A stretch of DNA of 64,000 bases from Lachnoclostridium sp. An76 (GTDB taxonomy: Bacteria; Bacillota; Clostridia; Lachnospirales; Lachnospiraceae), in NCBI RefSeq assembly GCF_002161355.1, contig NZ_NFHL01000003.1, positions 124,001 to 188,000 of the forward strand. Reading direction: 5' to 3'. Both the position numbers and the translations under genes were made by a program. Numbering within the stretch: the stretch's first letter is position 1; every line of letters begins with the position of its first letter. The notes beneath the pieces were generated by a model, which was not told where the DNA came from, did not search any database, and saw nothing but the letters and a program-made list of their open reading frames with translations. Shown here one piece after another: positions 17,561 through 26,872 of the stretch.

Positions 17561-18608
17561 CGATCGGTACCTCCTGATATTTTCTGATCACAAAATACAT
17601 TGTGGTGCCAGTGCCCTCTTCACTGGTCGCCCATATATTCCCGCCGTGTTCCTCCACGATCTTCTTGACAATAGAAAGACCGATGCCGCTCCCGCCCTTT
17701 GAAGAATTCCGCGATGCGTCCGTGCGGTAAAATCTGTCAAAAATATAGGGCAGGTCTTTCGCCGCGATCCCTTTCCCGTTGTCACCCAGTTCGACCTGGA
17801 CGAAATCTCCCACGTCCTTTACTTCCATCGTGATCCTCGTCTGAGGTTTATCCACATATTTCAGCGAATTGGACACGATATTGTTGATAACTCTCCTGAG
17901 CTGCTCCGGATCCACGATCACCTTGCAGTCCTCCTCCATCCAGTTCCGGTAAGAGAACTCCACACCTTTCGCCTCCAGCTCCATGCGCAGATCCTCCGCA
18001 CAGTCCTCGAAATATCCTTTCGCAGAGATCGTCGTAAAATTGTATGGGATCCTGTTCGTATCGATCTTGGAATACAGAGTCAGCTCATTAATGAGAAGGT
18101 CCATCTCATTAGCCTTATTATAAATGGTCTTGATATATCTGTCCATCTTTTCCGGCGTATCCGCCACCCCGTCCATGATCCCTTCCACATACCCCTTTAT
18201 GGCAGTGATCGGCGTCTTCAGATCATGGGAAATATTACTGATCAGCTCCTTATTTTCCCTGTCAAACGCCACCTTTTCTTCCGCGTTCGCCTTCAGGCGC
18301 AGCCTCATCTCCTCAAAGTCCTGGCAGAGCTGCCCGATCTCATCATCCGAATCCTGCTGGATCTCAAAATCCAGGTTTCCCTCACGGATATTGCGCGCCG
18401 CCTTCTGGAGCTTGGCCAGCGGCACAGAAATCCCCCGGTAGATCCAGTAGATCAGAAGCCCGGTCGTCAGAAACACAACCATCAGATACATCTGCTGGAT
18501 CTCATTTACCCGCTCCGGAGCAAAGGTATGCATTGCCACAGAAGTAAAGATCGTCGGCAAGATCATAACCGAGATAAAAACAATGAGAAGTTTTGTCCTG
18601 AGTTTCAT
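17553..18608 (-). CDS. HAMP-containing sensor histidine kinase
   Basis: A 351-residue kinase. Two membrane helices (about 7-26 and 39-59) enclose only a very short external loop, so the sensor part is minimal. HAMP follows (about 60-112), then HisKA with ISNISHDLKTPI (His about 131) and a HATPase_c domain with NNIVSNSLKY, GDNGKGIA and GGSGIGLSIV. In this operon the kinase precedes the regulator, the reverse of the system at 8.8-10.5 kb. The palindrome at 18650-18687 lies 40 bp upstream of its start. Confidence 0.92.
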   Translation of the reverse strand: MKLRTKLLIVFISVMILPTIFTSVAMHTFAPERVNEIQQMYLMVVFLTTGLLIYWIYRGISVPLAKLQKAARNIREGNLDFEIQQDSDDEIGQLCQDFEEMRLRLKANAEEKVAFDRENKELISNISHDLKTPITAIKGYVEGIMDGVADTPEKMDRYIKTIYNKANEMDLLINELTLYSKIDTNRIPYNFTTISAKGYFEDCAEDLRMELEAKGVEFSYRNWMEEDCKVIVDPEQLRRVINNIVSNSLKYVDKPQTRITMEVKDVGDFVQVELGDNGKGIAAKDLPYIFDRFYRTDASRNSSKGGSGIGLSIVKKIVEEHGGNIWATSEEGTGTTMYFVIRKYQEVPIDE

Positions 18609-18649
18609 GGAAATCCCCCTTTGTCAAAATATTCTGAAAGCTTTCCCCA

Positions 18650-18687
18650 GAGGGGTCAGACCCCTTTGAAAAGGGGTCTGACCCCTC
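18650..18687. repeat. Nested palindrome built of GGGGTCAGACCCC units
   Basis: A perfect 18-bp inverted repeat: GAGGGGTCAGACCCCTTT (18650-18667) and AAAGGGGTCTGACCCCTC (18670-18687). Each arm is itself palindromic (GGGGTC-A-GACCCC). It lies in the 5' region of the kinase gene and downstream of the metK terminator. It looks like a REP-type element; no U-run marks it as a terminator. Confidence 0.75.
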
Positions 18688-18717
18688 TTCCCCAAATCGT
18701 CTGAAAATTCACGAAAC

Positions 18718-18759
18718 AAAAAGAGCCAGGCGCCCATTTCCAGTCCCCCTGACTCTTTT
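18718..18759 (-). terminator. metK terminator
   Basis: On the minus strand, AAAAGAGTCAGGG pairs with CCTGGCTCTTTTT, ending in a U-run 20 bp after the metK stop. Confidence 0.8.
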
Positions 18760-18777
18760 CGCTCCATTGTGTATATT

Positions 18778-19965
18778 TTACAGATATTTCTTCAGTGCGT
18801 CAACCTTATCCAGCTTCTCCCACGGGAGATCCAGGTCATGACGCCCGAAGTGTCCGTACGCTGCCGTCTGTTTGTAGATCGGCCTGCGCAGGTCAAGCAT
18901 TTTAATAATGCCCGCCGGACGGAAGTCAAAGTTCTCCCGGATGATCTCCACCAACTTCCCGTCTGACACTTTCCCTGTACCGAATGTATCTACTGAGATC
19001 GATGTCGGCTGCGCGACGCCGATCGCGTAGGAAAGCTGGATCTCACATCTCTTAGCCAGCCCTGCTGCCACGATATTTTTCGCAGCATATCTCGCCGCGT
19101 AGGCAGCTGAGCGGTCTACCTTTGTGCAGTCCTTCCCGGAGAAAGCTCCGCCGCCGTGGCGCGCCATACCGCCGTAGGTATCCACGATGATCTTGCGCCC
19201 GGTCAGTCCGCTGTCCCCGTGCGGCCCGCCGATCACGAACCTTCCCGTAGGATTGATAAAGAACTTCGTCTCCTCATCAACCATTTCCGCGGGAATGATC
19301 TCGTCAAATACATATTTCTTAATATCCTCATGGATCTGCTCCTGCGTCACATCCGGGTCATGCTGCGTGGAAAGTACAACCGCATCCAGCCTTTTCGGGA
19401 TCCTGTCCTCATCATACTCCACCGTAACCTGTGTCTTCCCGTCCGGGCGGAGATACGGGAGCGTCCCGTCTTTCCGCACTTCTGTCAGGCGGCGCGCCAA
19501 CTTATGCGCCATTGCGATCGGGTACGGCATATACTCCTCCGTTTCATCGGACGCATAGCCGAACATCATACCCTGGTCTCCTGCACCGATCGCCTCGATA
19601 TCATCCTCTGACATCTTATGCTCTTTTGCCTCCAGCGCCTTATCCACGCCGAGCGCAATGTCCGCGGACTGCTCATCGATCGTTGTGATCACGCCGCATG
19701 TATCCGCGTCAAACCCATATTTTCCTCTCGTATATCCGATCTCGCGCACTGTGTCGCGCACGATCTTCGGGATGTCCACATATGCCTTTGTCGTGATCTC
19801 GCCCATGACCATGACCATTCCTGTCGTACAGCATGTCTCGCACGCCACTCGGCTCATAGGATCCTGCTCCATCAGGGCGTCCAGGATCGCGTCTGATATC
19901 TGGTCGCACATCTTATCCGGGTGTCCTTCTGTCACTGACTCGGAAGTAAATAATAATTTCTCCAT
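18778..19965 (-). CDS. metK: S-adenosylmethionine synthetase
   Basis: A 395-residue enzyme, the usual MetK length, making SAM from methionine and ATP. Motifs: [20 protein letters not shown] at the N-terminus (catalytic His), [12 protein letters not shown] (the hexapeptide region, about 117-128) and [19 protein letters not shown] (the P-loop-like [12 protein letters not shown]). The start at 19965 follows AAAGGAG; the longer reading frame runs into the leader. A SAM-I riboswitch with its own terminator precedes it, giving negative feedback by SAM. Confidence 0.97.
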   Translation of the reverse strand: MEKLLFTSESVTEGHPDKMCDQISDAILDALMEQDPMSRVACETCCTTGMVMVMGEITTKAYVDIPKIVRDTVREIGYTRGKYGFDADTCGVITTIDEQSADIALGVDKALEAKEHKMSEDDIEAIGAGDQGMMFGYASDETEEYMPYPIAMAHKLARRLTEVRKDGTLPYLRPDGKTQVTVEYDEDRIPKRLDAVVLSTQHDPDVTQEQIHEDIKKYVFDEIIPAEMVDEETKFFINPTGRFVIGGPHGDSGLTGRKIIVDTYGGMARHGGGAFSGKDCTKVDRSAAYAARYAAKNIVAAGLAKRCEIQLSYAIGVAQPTSISVDTFGTGKVSDGKLVEIIRENFDFRPAGIIKMLDLRRPIYKQTAAYGHFGRHDLDLPWEKLDKVDALKKYL

Positions 19966-20027
19966 CTGTTTCTCCTTTCTCAGATCCGGCGCATTGTATG
20001 CCGGTATAACTTTCCTTTCTCCACCAA

Positions 20028-20055
20028 ACGAAAACAGCCCGCACAAGCGGACTGT
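20028..20055 (-). terminator. Terminator of the SAM riboswitch
   Basis: On the minus strand, ACAGTCCGC pairs with GCGGGCTGT around TTGT and is followed by TTTCGTTT. It lies between the aptamer and the metK ribosome site. Confidence 0.7.
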
Positions 20056-20075
20056 CACTCTATCACAACAATCCT

Positions 20076-20169
20076 CTTATTGTTCGATCACTCGCTCAGG
20101 TTGGCACCTTCCTTACAAGGGGTTGCCGCGGCTTCACAGATCCTTTGTATCTCCACCGCTCTGAATAAG
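20076..20169 (-). ncRNA. SAM-I (S-box) riboswitch
   Basis: On the minus strand, CTTATTCAGAG opens P1, followed by GGTGGAGATACA, CTGTGAAGCCGCGGCAACC, GGTGCCAACC and GAGCGAGTGATCG, and CAATAAG closes P1. These are the canonical S-box blocks in order. SAM binding would free the downstream terminator and lower metK expression. Confidence 0.95.
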
Positions 20170-20255
20170 AGAAAGTCTGGTTATTTAATTTGTAATGTTC
20201 CACTGAATGACCTTACATCATAACAGCGGGAATGTCAATAGGTCTCCTGATATTT

Positions 20256-21548
20256 CTATCCCACTTTTAATATAAATTTCTGGATCTCTTTCTCGCTGGA
20301 CACTTTCTCGATCATCCCGCCGAGGCTCTGGAGCTTCTCCTCGAAGCGCTCATACCCTCTCTGGATATATACGATATCATCCACGACCGTAATGCCGTCT
20401 GCCGCGAGACCCGCGATACAGAGAGCCGCTCCCGCCCTCAGGTCCGGCGCGCTCACCCTTGCGGCGGAAAACTTTTCCACGCCTTCAATGGTCGCTGAGT
20501 TACCCTCGACTTTTACGATCGCTCCCATGCGCGCCAGCTCGCCGAGATATTTAAACCTGTTCTCAAAAATACTCTCCGTGATCGTGCTCGTTCCCTTCGC
20601 CAGCGCAAGGACTACGCCGATCTGGGGCTGCATATCCGTCGGATATCCCGGGTAGGGCAGCGTCTTGACCTGCGTGCATCTGAGGCGTCCCTTTGCCACC
20701 ACGCGCACCGCGTCGTCGAATTCTTCCACCTCGCACCCGATATCCACCAGCTTGGAGATCGTAGCGTCCAGATGCTTCGGGATCACGTTGAGCACCGTGA
20801 CATCCCCTTTCGTAGCCGCCGCCGCGAACATAAATGTCCCCGCCTCGATCTGGTCCGGGATGATCGAATACTCCGTCTTATGCAGAGACTTCACACCGCG
20901 GATCTTGATGACATCCGTGCCGGCCCCTCTGATATTCGCACCCATGCTGTTCAGGAAGTTCGCCACATCGACCACATGCGGTTCTTTCGCCACATTTTCC
21001 ATGATCGTCACGCCGTCAGCCAGTGCCGCCGCCATCATGACATTGATCGTCGCGCCCACAGTGACCACGTCAAAATAAAGATGGGTCCCCTTCAGCCTCT
21101 CCGCCTCGGCAACGATCTTTCCGTGCTCGATATCCACGTCCGCGCCCAGCGCCCGGAAGCCTTTCAGATGCTGGTCGATGGGCCTGCTGCCGATATTGCA
21201 GCCGCCCGGCAGCGCCACCTCAGCGCGTTTGTATTTTCCGAGCAGCGCGCCCAAAAGATAATAGGACGCCCTGATCTTCTTGATATAATCATACTCTATA
21301 TTAAAATCACCGATCGTACCGCCATTGATCTTCACAGTATGCCGGTCAATGCGCTGTACCATTGCCCCGATCCCGCCGATCGCTTCGATCATCACATTCA
21401 CATCATTGACATCAGGCAGATTATCGATCAGGACTGTCTCATCTGTCATGATCGCTGCCGCAAGGATCGCAAGAGCCGCATTCTTGGCGCCACCGATCTC
21501 CACTTCCCCTACCAGCGGATTTCCGCCCTTGATGATATATTGCTCCAT
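20256..21548 (-). CDS. murA: UDP-N-acetylglucosamine 1-carboxyvinyltransferase
   Basis: A 430-residue enzyme catalysing the first committed step of peptidoglycan precursor synthesis. Visible motifs: GGAKNAALAILAA (residues 19-31, substrate-binding Lys and Asn), LPGGCNIGSRPIDQHLKGF (about 114-132) with the phosphoenolpyruvate/fosfomycin-reactive Cys, and PYPGYPTDMQPQ (about 300). Cys at that position predicts normal fosfomycin sensitivity. The gene stands alone in this strand block, with metK downstream behind its own riboswitch. Firmicutes often carry two MurA paralogues; which one this is cannot be decided. Confidence 0.96.
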   Translation of the reverse strand: MEQYIIKGGNPLVGEVEIGGAKNAALAILAAAIMTDETVLIDNLPDVNDVNVMIEAIGGIGAMVQRIDRHTVKINGGTIGDFNIEYDYIKKIRASYYLLGALLGKYKRAEVALPGGCNIGSRPIDQHLKGFRALGADVDIEHGKIVAEAERLKGTHLYFDVVTVGATINVMMAAALADGVTIMENVAKEPHVVDVANFLNSMGANIRGAGTDVIKIRGVKSLHKTEYSIIPDQIEAGTFMFAAAATKGDVTVLNVIPKHLDATISKLVDIGCEVEEFDDAVRVVAKGRLRCTQVKTLPYPGYPTDMQPQIGVVLALAKGTSTITESIFENRFKYLGELARMGAIVKVEGNSATIEGVEKFSAARVSAPDLRAGAALCIAGLAADGITVVDDIVYIQRGYERFEEKLQSLGGMIEKVSSEKEIQKFILKVG

Positions 21549-21636
21549 TTCGCACCTCGATTAACATTCTGTTATCATATCTGTACTTTCATTCAGCCGA
21601 ATTTATTGTACCACAAAAACGGCTTTTTCCAAAGCC

Positions 21637-22206
21637 CTATTTTAGTTTGGGTGATGTCCCCTTGTCAAGTTTTTTACGCCTTCTGTACTTTTTTCGGCGT
21701 TTTTTCACCGCATTCAGGACATTTTCTATTGTCTCTTCTATGCGGCAGCCGTCCTCACACACCGTGATATCCGCATATTTCTCAAAATACGGCACTCTCT
21801 CATCGTACAGATCCCTCAGGGACTGCCCCTCCCGCAGCACCACACCGCGCTTTTTCGGGTTCCTTATCCTCTTCTTTATTGTCTGATAAGAAGCCTTCAA
21901 ATATACGACTGTACCGATCTTTTTATAATGTTCCATAGCTTCCCGGCAGTAGATCACACTCCCGCCCGGGGATATGACCGCATTCTCCGGGCTGACAGCC
22001 GCGTTCACCTGGTTTTCGATCTTCAGGAAACCGTCCTGCCCCGCCTCGGCAATGATCTCTCTGAGCAGTTTTCCCTCCTGCTCCTGGATCAGCAGATCCG
22101 TATCGATAAACTGCATTCCGAGACGTTTTGCCACCACAATGCCCACCGTGCTCTTACCAACTGCCGGCATGCCGATAAATATAAGGTTTTTCTTTTTATA
22201 GTTCAT
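21637..22206 (-). CDS. aroK: Shikimate kinase
   Basis: A 189-residue P-loop kinase that phosphorylates shikimate on the route to chorismate. Walker A is GMPAVGKSTVG (residues 12-22), the substrate-binding Asp lies in FIDTDLLIQ, and SPGGSVIYC corresponds to the GGG segment of the family. The LID region contains an Arg in RGVVLREGQ. It has an unusual C-terminal tail, about 20 residues very rich in Lys and Arg. It lies outside any aro operon. A related small-molecule kinase is a possible alternative. Confidence 0.85.
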   Translation of the reverse strand: MNYKKKNLIFIGMPAVGKSTVGIVVAKRLGMQFIDTDLLIQEQEGKLLREIIAEAGQDGFLKIENQVNAAVSPENAVISPGGSVIYCREAMEHYKKIGTVVYLKASYQTIKKRIRNPKKRGVVLREGQSLRDLYDERVPYFEKYADITVCEDGCRIEETIENVLNAVKKRRKKYRRRKKLDKGTSPKLK

Positions 22207-22302
22207 TGTCTTTTCATCCTGTCTGTCGCCGGGCGCATCCCAGTCTGCCTGCGGCGCCCGTTTTTCTGTCAGTTTTCAGCTGTTTTTCCGATCAACGGAA
22301 GA

Positions 22303-22692
22303 TCAATAGAAGCGCCTGTGCATCCTTCGGTGGTCACACCTGCGCCTGTAAAGTTCCTGATAAAGCATAACTTCAACCAGATCGCGCAGTGACTGCTCCC
22401 CGATCTCTCCCCTGTCCTCACATCCGCCTGCGCAGAGCCGTTCATGCCTTCCCGCATTATCACAGATCCGCCTGCACATCAGTTTCAGCTGCAGTTTATC
22501 CGGATATTGGTCATACATCATACTGTTCTCGTATTCCATGCGGTCGCATTCTTCTTCCACATAAGGAAGGAGCCGTTTCGGGATATCCGAATACATGCTC
22601 CTTAAATATTCGATATCCCTTCTCTCGGTCCTCTCGTCATCATATGAAAACGGGACCGGATAAGCCAAATAATAAGGCATTTTCTCATTCAT
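22303..22692 (-). CDS. Hypothetical protein of Lachnospiraceae type (129 aa)
   Basis: I do not know a function. The start at 22692 is chosen because GGGAGAG lies about 7 bases upstream; longer versions run into the FHA gene. The protein starts MNEKMPYYLAYPVPFSYDDE, then carries YVEEECDRMEYENSMMYDQYPD and a Cys-containing middle (MCRRIC, LCAGGCED), ending in a very Arg-rich tail (ELYRRRCDHRRMHRRFY). No signal peptide or membrane helix. The pattern resembles small conserved proteins of sporulating Lachnospiraceae; a spore-associated role is a guess. Confidence 0.65.
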   Translation of the reverse strand: MNEKMPYYLAYPVPFSYDDERTERRDIEYLRSMYSDIPKRLLPYVEEECDRMEYENSMMYDQYPDKLQLKLMCRRICDNAGRHERLCAGGCEDRGEIGEQSLRDLVEVMLYQELYRRRCDHRRMHRRFY

Positions 22693-22822
22693 ACACATCT
22701 CTCCCGGACAGACATTATATATGTAGTATATGCATGCCTGCGCCCCGCTGTTACAGGGACCGCCTGCCCGCGGCGTCCGGGAAATATCCGGGAAATACAG
22801 CGAAACATGCCTGACGCGCGGC

Positions 22823-23383
22823 TTACTCGCTCTCCCTGAGTATCCTCTGCACCTCAAAACGTGTCTCGCCGACCCCGATGATATCATCTCTCTGGATCAC
22901 TGCCGGACCGTCCAGCCTTTCTCCATTTAAGTATGTACCATTTCTCGACCCCTCATCCTTCAGATAGAGCTTATCCCCTCTTCGGATAATCACACAGTGG
23001 ATCTTGGACACTCGGCCATCTCCGGACACCGGCAGATATTTTTCATACATACTGCCGTCTTTTCCCCGTCCGATGCCTATAGTGTCATAAAATGTAAACG
23101 TATATTTATCCCAGGTGTCAATATCTTCCAGGATGATCTTCCACTGCCTTTTTTTCTTCCTTCGCGGGCGCTCTTCCTGGTCTCTCGGGTCATCCCCTTC
23201 TCTCCTGCGCCTGCGCCGCGGAGCATCCGGGATCTCCTCATCGTCATCAGGGCCATAGCCGCGCCTTCCGCCGCTGCCTGCGTAAACCGCCCTGTCATTC
23301 CGCTTTTTTATACTGATAAAAGATACCGACAGCATAGCAATGCTGCCTGCCGCCAGCACAAACATCACGATCCAGTACCACAT
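22823..23383 (-). CDS. Membrane-anchored FHA-domain protein
   Basis: A 186-residue protein. The start at 23383 follows AAGGAG; the longer frame upstream has no site. One N-terminal membrane helix (about 2-24) is followed by a charged linker rich in Arg, Asp and Glu (about 30-80), then a C-terminal forkhead-associated domain (about 90-183): GIGRG, VSGDGRVSKIHCVI, LKDEGSRNGTYLNG. FHA domains bind phosphothreonine, so the protein probably reports on Ser/Thr kinase signalling at the membrane. No such kinase gene is seen in the window. It is divergent from the DUF1015 gene. Confidence 0.88.
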   Translation of the reverse strand: MWYWIVMFVLAAGSIAMLSVSFISIKKRNDRAVYAGSGGRRGYGPDDDEEIPDAPRRRRRREGDDPRDQEERPRRKKKRQWKIILEDIDTWDKYTFTFYDTIGIGRGKDGSMYEKYLPVSGDGRVSKIHCVIIRRGDKLYLKDEGSRNGTYLNGERLDGPAVIQRDDIIGVGETRFEVQRILRESE

Positions 23384-23636
23384 AAAACTTATCACTCCTT
23401 TAAGTCTTAATACTACTATACTTTTAAGAGCCGGGCAAGTAAAAATCACGGTTTTTGTCGGATCGCGCGGGGCCCTCATTTCCGGAACACCCTTTACATC
23501 CAATGTTTTCCCGGCTATCCGGTAGCATCCCCGTGCTTTCTGTGTTAGAATATCCGTGTCGTTTATATTTAAAAACATACGGCATCCGTGTGCGGACAGG
23601 ACTCTGCACATCCATGCCCCCTGAAAGGAGACTCAT

Positions 23637-24872
23637 ATGAGCATTATCCGACCATTCCGGGCGATCCGCCCCAAAAAAGAGCTCGCCTCTTCCATTGCGG
23701 CTCTCCCCTATGATGTATACAGCAGCGCAGAGGCAAGGGAGATCGTCCGTGACAATCCTCTTTCTTTCCTGAAGATCGACCGGGCGGAGACCCTTCTTCC
23801 CGAAGGGACCGACATGTACTCACCTCAGGTGTATGAGACTGCCAGGGATACTCTTGATGGAATGATACGGGACGGCTCTTTTATCCGGGACAGTGCGGAC
23901 TGTTACTATATATATGCGCTCACCATGGGTGGAAGGACTCAGACAGGCCTCGCGGCCTGTGCGTCCATTGACGATTACACAAACGGTGTGATCCTTCAGC
24001 ACGAAAAGACCCTTGAAGCAAAAGAGCAGGACCGCATCCGGCATATCGATACATGCAGCGCCCAGACAGGACCTATCTTTCTCACCCACCGTCCTGATGC
24101 CGGCCTGCATCAGATCACAGAGCGCATTAAAACCAGGGACTCCCTCTATGATTTTACCAGTCCTGACGGAGTCCGGCATCAGGTATGGAAGATTGATGAC
24201 CCGGGTGATATCGGGAAGATTGCCCGGATCTACGCCGGCATCTCTCATCTTTACATCGCGGACGGCCACCACAGAGCTGCCTCAGCAGTAAAAGTCGGCT
24301 TATCCAGAAGGGCCGCAGACCCGGACTATTCCGGCGCGGAGGAGTACAACTTCTTTCTCTGTGTCCTCTTCCCCTCGGATGAGCTTAAGATATATGGTTA
24401 TGACCGTGTTGTCAAAGATAAAAATGGGTATACATTTTCCACTTTTCTTGATAAGATAAAGGATGGCTTTGAGATCACCCGGATCGGCGCCGGACCTTAC
24501 CGGCCGGAGGCCAAAGGCGTATTCGGGATCTACTCTGACGGTGTGTGGTACCGTGCCCAGGCGCGCCCTGCCCTTCTGTCTGAGGATCCCGTCGGCGGGC
24601 TTGATGTGTCCGTACTTCAGGATCACATTCTTGCTCCCGTGCTCGGGATCAGTGACCCGAAGGCAGATCCGCGCATTCGGTTTGTCGGCGAGATAAAAGG
24701 AGCAGAAGCGTTAGAGAGAACAGCTGACAGCTCAGGCGGGATCGCATTTTCCATGTATCCCACTTCCATGGAGGAGCTTCTGCGGATCGCAGACTCCGGC
24801 AGGCTGATGCCTCCCAAATCCACATGGTTTGAGCCCAAACTCAGGAGCGGGCTTTTTATACACCGTTTCTGA
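23637..24872 (+). CDS. DUF1015 family protein
   Basis: A 411-residue soluble protein of the DUF1015 family, recognised from the start IIRPFRAIRPKKELASSIAA, LPYDVYSSAEAREIV, LQHEKTLEAKEQDRIRH and LYIADGHHRAASAV. The latter two carry conserved charged and His residues that look like an active site. From memory, Clostridial homologues are often next to serA or serC, suggesting serine metabolism, but those genes are not here. The ATG follows GAAAGGAG. The biochemical activity is not known to me. Confidence 0.85.
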   Translation: MSIIRPFRAIRPKKELASSIAALPYDVYSSAEAREIVRDNPLSFLKIDRAETLLPEGTDMYSPQVYETARDTLDGMIRDGSFIRDSADCYYIYALTMGGRTQTGLAACASIDDYTNGVILQHEKTLEAKEQDRIRHIDTCSAQTGPIFLTHRPDAGLHQITERIKTRDSLYDFTSPDGVRHQVWKIDDPGDIGKIARIYAGISHLYIADGHHRAASAVKVGLSRRAADPDYSGAEEYNFFLCVLFPSDELKIYGYDRVVKDKNGYTFSTFLDKIKDGFEITRIGAGPYRPEAKGVFGIYSDGVWYRAQARPALLSEDPVGGLDVSVLQDHILAPVLGISDPKADPRIRFVGEIKGAEALERTADSSGGIAFSMYPTSMEELLRIADSGRLMPPKSTWFEPKLRSGLFIHRF

Positions 24873-24964
24873 AACTTTATATCAGAAAACAATTATCACA
24901 AATCAGAAAGTTATATGATTTCATATGACTATAGCCAAAAATAATTTCAGAGGAGATGTTTTTC

Positions 24965-25828
24965 ATGGAAAGAAATGACCTTTGCTGGTGTGGCAGCGGA
25001 AAAAAATATAAAAAATGCCACATGCCTATCGAAGAAAGGATGCTCTTGCACGCAGAGAAGGGAGAGATCGTCCCCACACGCCAGCTCCTTAAGACCCCGG
25101 CGCAGATCGCAAAGATCAGAGAAAGCGCAGCGCTTAATACAGCTGTCCTGGACGAAGTGGCAAAGCACATCCGCATCGGCATGAGCACAGCCGAGATCGA
25201 TGAGATCGTCCACAACTTTACAGTAAAACACGGCGGCATCCCTGCCCCCCTGGACTATCAGGGCTTCCCGAAAAGCGTGTGCACTTCCATCAACAATGAG
25301 ATCTGCCACGGGATCCCGGATAAAGAGATCATCCTGAAAGAAGGAGATATCATCAATGTCGATGTGTCCACCATTCTCGACGGATATTTCTCTGACGCTT
25401 CCCGCATGTTCAAGATGGGAAAAGTTTCCGAGCGCGCGGAACGACTGATCCGCGTTACCGAAGAGTGCGTTGAGCTGGGGCTCGCCGCCGCAAAACCGTG
25501 GGGGCACCTGGGAGATATCGCTGACGCGATCAACACCCATGCCAGGGCAAACGGCTACTCCGTGGTAGAAGAGATCGGCGGGCACGGGATCGGCCTCGCC
25601 TTCCACGAAGACCCCTTCGTCAGCTATGTGACTCCGAAAGGGAGCGAAATGCTCCTCGTCCCGGGCATGATGTTTACGATAGAGCCCATGATCAATGAAG
25701 GCAGCCCGGACTTCTTCGTCGATGAAGATAACGGGTGGACCGTGTACACCATCGACGACGGGCTTTCCGCACAGATTGAGTATATGGTGCTCGTCAAAGA
25801 AGACGGGGTGGAAGTCCTGACGAAATAA
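24965..25828 (+). CDS. map: Methionine aminopeptidase with N-terminal SEC-C zinc motif
   Basis: A 287-residue enzyme that removes the initiator Met from new proteins. The first 25 residues are a SEC-C motif (CWCGSGKKYKKCH, Zn-binding Cys/His), which likely docks it to the ribosome. The peptidase core holds the metal ligands in INVDVST (Asp), DGYFSDASRMF (Asp), GGHGIGLAFHEDP (His) and FTIEPMINEG (Glu), and Glu in QIEYMVL. The start at 24965 is preferred over 24956 because GAGGAG is 9 bases upstream. The conserved 3' element starts directly after the stop. Confidence 0.95.
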   Translation: MERNDLCWCGSGKKYKKCHMPIEERMLLHAEKGEIVPTRQLLKTPAQIAKIRESAALNTAVLDEVAKHIRIGMSTAEIDEIVHNFTVKHGGIPAPLDYQGFPKSVCTSINNEICHGIPDKEIILKEGDIINVDVSTILDGYFSDASRMFKMGKVSERAERLIRVTEECVELGLAAAKPWGHLGDIADAINTHARANGYSVVEEIGGHGIGLAFHEDPFVSYVTPKGSEMLLVPGMMFTIEPMINEGSPDFFVDEDNGWTVYTIDDGLSAQIEYMVLVKEDGVEVLTK

Positions 25829-25900
25829 ATCTGTATTTGTGGGGGAGACGACCGATTGGTTAAACGTCCGAAAACCGTCGGTTTGTTGCAGGACGTTTTA
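25829..25900 (+). repeat. 3'-UTR element directly after the map stop codon
   Basis: The element begins ATCTGTATTTGTGGGGGAG straight after TAA, then GGTTAAACGTCCGAAAACCG. It is the best-paired of three copies in the window (the others follow glgD and coaX). It runs into the end of the convergent pyridoxal kinase gene. Confidence 0.6.
25862..25899. terminator. Likely bidirectional terminator between map and the pyridoxal kinase gene
   Basis: AAACGTCC (25862-25869) pairs with GGACGTTT (25891-25898), with an inner ACCGTCGGT stem. The hairpin overlaps the stop codon of the convergent kinase gene. The U-run is short. Confidence 0.5.
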
Positions 25901-26851
25901 CTCTGACAGCAGCTCCCCCACAGATCCAGATTTCATTAACAGCGGGAGATATTTTTCATACTCTGCCCCTTCGTCCCTGGGCACTCTGTCCCTTACAGCG
26001 TCCTGTATCGCCCTCGCGATCATTTCTCCCGCCAGCCTTACATCTTCTGCCAGGTCATCCCCCCTGGCCTTCCCGCCGGCGATCACCGAGGCAAACAGGT
26101 CCCCTGTCCCGGAGTAGCCCTCGCCGATAAATGGCTGCGCATAAAACTGTGTCCGGTCTTTCGTGACCGCAAGATTCCCCATCATTTCCCTGCCATCCGA
26201 GCTGTCCCGAAAGCGGATCCCCGTAACAACCACCTCTTTCGGTCCGCCCTGCATGACATGTCTGGCAAGCTTTTCCGCTGCATCCACGATCCCGGCGCCG
26301 CCGCGGACAATCTCCCGTCCGTTATCCCCGGCGCCGCCGTTCTCCGCACCATCACCCTCAGCGCCTGCATCTTCTCTGTTCGCAGCCATGCCCGGATCCG
26401 CATCTGCCAGCAGACAGAGCTCCGTCAGATTCGGCGTGATGATATCCGCCCGTTTTGCCAGGCGCTTCATCTCCTGCTGGAATTCGGAAGAGAACAGTTC
26501 AAACCTGGCCCCATTATCCCCCATGACCGGATCCACGAGGAGAAAGGTATCTTCCCGGTAAAATGTCTCCAGAAATCCCAGGGCTTTCCTGATCTGGCGC
26601 ACCCCTGACATAAATCCCATATAGATCCCGTCAAACCGGACGTCCATTTTCTCCCACTCTCGCTGGATCTCTGTCATTTTATCTGTAAAATCATCATAAA
26701 AATAACTCGGATATCCTGTCTGCGCGCTCAGCACCGCTGTCGGCAGAGGACAGGGCTGCACCCCCATGGCAGCGATCACGGAGATCGCTGCGGTGAGAGA
26801 ACAGCGCCCAAACCCGGACAGGTCGTTTATTACTGCGATTTTCTTTGTCAT
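25898..26851 (-). CDS. Pyridoxal/pyridoxamine kinase (PfkB-like)
   Basis: A 317-residue kinase of the PdxK/PdxY group in the ribokinase fold, salvaging vitamin B6. Motifs: INDLSGFGRCSLTAAI near the N-terminus, VLSAQTGYPSYFYDDF, LVDPVMGDNGA, IITPNLTELCLL (NxTE) and the anion-hole region GEGYSGTGDLFAS with catalytic Asp. A Gly/Glu/Asp-rich insert of about 35 residues (about 160-195) is unusual. The start at 26851 follows AAAGGG. It is the last gene of a long minus-strand run behind ftsH and the GH13 gene. Confidence 0.9.
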   Translation of the reverse strand: MTKKIAVINDLSGFGRCSLTAAISVIAAMGVQPCPLPTAVLSAQTGYPSYFYDDFTDKMTEIQREWEKMDVRFDGIYMGFMSGVRQIRKALGFLETFYREDTFLLVDPVMGDNGARFELFSSEFQQEMKRLAKRADIITPNLTELCLLADADPGMAANREDAGAEGDGAENGGAGDNGREIVRGGAGIVDAAEKLARHVMQGGPKEVVVTGIRFRDSSDGREMMGNLAVTKDRTQFYAQPFIGEGYSGTGDLFASVIAGGKARGDDLAEDVRLAGEMIARAIQDAVRDRVPRDEGAEYEKYLPLLMKSGSVGELLSE

Positions 26852-26872
26852 GCAATTCCCTTTCACTGCCGG

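Noticed and set aside
20170-20240. Promoter for metK (TTGACA near 20232 on the minus strand)
   Set aside because: The -35 is good, but no acceptable -10 at 16-18 bp spacing could be picked, so no feature is listed.
26200-26410. Plus-strand ORFs opposite the Gly-rich insert of the pyridoxal kinase
   Set aside because: Shadows created by the high-GC insert; the kinase frame is continuous and has all motifs.
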